From Balaenoptera acutorostrata (taxonomy: Eukaryota > Chordata > Mammalia > Artiodactyla > Balaenopteridae), in contig NC_080070.1 in the NCBI RefSeq assembly GCF_949987535.1, positions 11,723,770-11,787,769 of the forward strand: DNA of 64,000 nt. The letters are read 5' to 3'. This document shows, piece by piece, positions 61,540-64,000 of the stretch (the first letter of the stretch is position 1; each line of letters starts with the position of its first letter). The position numbers were made by a program, and so were the translations under genes. Under the pieces are notes generated by a model, which saw nothing but the letters and a program-made list of their open reading frames with translations, ran no database searches and had not been told where the DNA came from.

Positions 61540-61785
61540 AGACTTCTTGGCTCCCAAAAAGTGAATAAGCATCTGTGAAACAGAACTTTGTAACAGAACC
61601 CCGCAAAGCACAGTCATTAAATAAAAAATATATAGAATAGGTGATCAAGTGTCCGGACTGCTCATAGGGGCTTGATGAGGAAGTATCACAGCACTGCCAC
61701 CAGGTACTTGGCCAGAAGTTGAACAGGGTCTCCAGTGACTCAGGTCCCACAGCAGGGTGAATTCACTCAACTTTCAGTTGTCCAT
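61540..61785 (-). pseudogene. 5' relic of an OR2-type olfactory receptor
   Basis: Too broken for an open-frame scan. From the ATG at 61785 the minus strand reads MDN*KLSEFTLLWDLSHW, against MGRENQTWMSEFILLGLSS in the intact gene. After a frameshift it reads AKYLVAVL*YFLIKPL (against AMYLMTVLGNFLIILL). After another it reads VSQMLIHFLGAKKS (against VPQMLIHFLSAQKS). Homology stops near residue 92 of the receptor. Two in-frame stops and at least two frameshifts are visible. The remaining 70% of the gene is absent. Same strand as the other three OR loci. Confidence 0.88.
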
Positions 61786-62454
61786 ACCTTTGTGGCTGTA
61801 AAGGCCAAAAATAGGGGTAGAAACCAACTGGGCAGGATTTGCTTAGATAGAGTAGGTCAAGGTAGTCAAGGCCCAGGGTTATAGACTAAGATAGGTAAAA
61901 AACAGATGAAGCAGACATCAAGCCTATAATGAATTAACTCTGGGACTGTATGTCTTCTGACCTCTGTGCTTATGATTCACTTGTGAATACTGGTGCCCAA
62001 ACAAGGACTAGTTCTCTACAGACAGCGCAGTTTGTCTCAGCCTTTTATGCATCATCATCCCTCAAAGAAAACTTTTTAGACATCTTTTTCTTAATCACCC
62101 ACCCCGTGGAAATTTAATACCTTAGATATTCTGTATATCTGTTTATATGGTCCCTTTGAAGGACCATAAGCCATTGCAATATCTAAGATATTTTTGCCCC
62201 CCCCATAAAGACCAATTTTCACCGCTTTGGGGATGATACCTCTGACAATGAGAATGCATGAGACAGAATTTGTTCTTTGTTGCCAAAAATTAGAGGTCTG
62301 TTTTCTAGACACTTTCCTGGCATCTACTCTTCTGTCAGATCCCTTAGATTGTTTGGGATGGACTAGTGAGTTGGTCTAAAATGTTTGCCAGAGGGTCAGG
62401 GAGGACAGGAGGTGGGAGAAAATTGGTAGAATACTCTATGAGAAAAAAACAAAG
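61786..62454. other. 5' flank of the OR relic, nothing recognised
   Basis: Noncoding. A C-run lies near 62198. No donor-bearing block like those at 43.7 and 54.5 kb was found. Confidence 0.35.
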
Positions 62455-62650
62455 ATAATAGCAAACAGTTACCAAGTGCTTTTTGTGTGTCAGCCATTTT
62501 ACTAACTGCTTTACATATAACATTTCACTCAATCCTCTCAAATTTCTCATGAGGAGCTTATTATTCTTTGTAAGTTACGAAAAAGAGAGCTGATTCTTAG
62601 AGAGGTTTTATAACTTGCCCAGGATCACACTTCTTGTTTTGTTATCCTGC
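62455..62650 (+). repeat. MIR SINE
   Basis: 'actaactgctttacatataa' followed by 'aggttttataacttgcccag' and 'gatcacacttcttg' are MIR core and tail. Confidence 0.75.
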
Positions 62651-63268
62651 TATACTTTGATGAGGAAGATGTAGAAGGCTCAAAGAAGTCAGGAAATAGT
62701 ATGCATACAGTGATGAGATATTTTCCATGAGATGGGAAAAAAAAATCTCATGATACTGAGGATCAGATTTCACTGGAGTAGCCTAGCCCAAATTTGGAAC
62801 TAGAAGGACAACCAAACCACATCAGTCTGACTTGGTTGTGTATATTTTATAGGACCTATATTTTATACAATAGGCTTAGGTCTCAAGATCCTGAATTTTA
62901 GTGGGATGAATAGGGGAGAACCTGATGGTCCCAGACATCATGATAAGGGACAGTACAGAGTGAAGCTTCAGCTTGTATGTAAGGGAATGTGACCCCAAAA
63001 GACCTGTCACTGTGGTTAAATGCTGCTAGGGCTAAGAAGTAATACAAATCATCCAATTAGTATTCAGCAGATATCTAAGAATTATGCTCAGTGTGTGATT
63101 CATGTCCTCCATTCACCCATTAGTATGGAGTCCTTAGATCTTGGGTAAATGGACCTAAATGACTATGAGAAATGAGATGCTTTCTGAAATGCAAACTGAA
63201 GTCAGAAACACTTCATTTTCTCTTAGAAGCCTTCACCATTATAACAGTCTACATGCAGAAAAGAATCT
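62651..63268. other. Intergenic, no gene seen
   Basis: Noncoding, no recognised repeat. Confidence 0.4.
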
Positions 63269-63335
63269 CTTCTTCCTTTGAATATCAGGACTCTTTATGA
63301 ATCCCTTCTTCCTTTGAGTATCAGGGCTCTTTATG
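63269..63335. repeat. 36-bp-period tandem duplication
   Basis: A 31-base unit starting 'cttcttcctttga' and ending 'ctctttatg' occurs at 63269-63299 and 63305-63335 with two differences (a/g at two sites). Confidence 0.9.
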
Positions 63336-63386
63336 TGCATACCTCGTGTTATAATTTTGCACTTTTGTTCTATTTCCCCTATAATG

Positions 63387-63715
63387 GTGTAGCAAACTAT
63401 TGCCCAACGGCCAAATTTGGCCCGCCATTTGTTTCTGCATGGCCCACAAGAAAAGAATTTTTTTATATTTTTTAATTGTTGAAAAAATAAAAAGAATATG
63501 ATGTAAAAATTATATAAAATTCAAATTTAAAATTTCAGTGTCCATATATTTAGGTTTATTGCTACCAGCCACATTCATTCTTTTTTTATGTATTATCTAT
63601 GGCTATTTTAGTGCTGTCATGGCAGAGCTGAATAGCTGTGATGTAGAATGTATGGCCCACAGAGTCTAAAATATTTTCTATTTGTCCTAATACAGAAACA
63701 GTTTCTCAACCCCTG
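63387..63715. mobile_element. Nonautonomous hAT-type DNA transposon fossil
   Basis: 'gcaaactattgcccaacggc', 'ccaaatttggcccgccattt', 'attatctatggctattttag' and 'atgtatggcccacagagtct', ending near 'ctcaacccctg', give the order of a common mammalian hAT (Charlie/Tip100-type) element. The exact family is not assigned. It encodes no transposase. Confidence 0.75.
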
Positions 63716-64000
63716 CCCTACAAGACTGTAAATTTCTTGAGGTAGCGGCCATATCTGAACACAACTTTGATACCCCACAATGCCAAAAGCACTGTCTACA
63801 ACAAAGTCAATGCCTACAAAATGATCATCTGTAACTTTGTTTTAGAGAAGGTTGAGAATAAAGATAAAGTTGGTCAAATTAGAGGAAAAATATGACCTTT
63901 GTGACCTTGTAATTGAAGATACTGAGATGAAATTCAGAGATACTTTAGGCTCAGTGATGTCCACAGGTAAAAGGGGCACATTTGTCTATACCCATGTGGA
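63716..64000. other. Window end, nothing recognised
   Basis: Noncoding sequence up to the edge. Confidence 0.35.

Overview
The window is mammalian, very probably cetacean, nuclear DNA. The evidence is seven tRNA-derived SINEs of the CHR type (a cetacean/hippo/ruminant family). They have sharp target-site duplications, and their body form resembles the whale/dolphin version rather than the bovine Bov-tA form. L1 LINEs with cetartiodactyl-type 3' ends are also present, and no BovB was noticed. I cannot tell toothed from baleen whale. There is no bacterial-style gene layout, CRISPR array or operon.

The only host genes I can support are four olfactory receptor (OR) loci, all on the minus strand. 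OR6B1 (about 16.2-17.1 kb) is open along its whole length but altered at two hallmark GPCR residues. A class II OR2-type pseudogene (38.2-39.2 kb) has an in-frame TAG. A fully intact OR2-type receptor (50.1-51.1 kb) keeps every hallmark motif. A short 5' relic of another OR2-type gene lies at 61.5-61.8 kb. Read along the transcribed strand, the order is OR2-type, OR2-type pseudogene, OR6B1. This matches my recollection of the human 7q35 cluster (OR2F2, OR2Q1P/OR2F1, OR6B1, all one strand), so the window would be that cluster in reverse complement. Each coding exon has a plausible splice acceptor just upstream. The two longer OR2-type loci also share a diverged block 3.5-4.5 kb upstream that contains a good splice donor, a candidate 5' noncoding exon.

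Most of the rest is retrotransposon. 0-13 kb: L1 pieces of several ages, a MER5-like fragment, CHR SINEs and an antisense MLT1-type LTR. 17-22 kb: a CHR SINE joined to a 3.9 kb 5'-truncated L1 (+). 27-36 kb: old L1 (-) pieces, a SINE, and one nearly full-length but dead L1 (-) with a recognisable 5' promoter. 44-49 kb: L1 3' ends and an old repeat family seen several times in the window but not named here. 53-64 kb: a Tigger-type transposon, old L1 on both strands, the OR relic, a MIR and a hAT-type fossil.

I found no undescribed molecular system. The more interesting observations are the mixed state of decay across neighbouring receptors, the OR relic, the paired candidate 5' exons, a nested hairpin/tandem repeat at 11.9 kb, and an insertion site used twice at 12.1-12.6 kb that contains a chimeric L1 copy.
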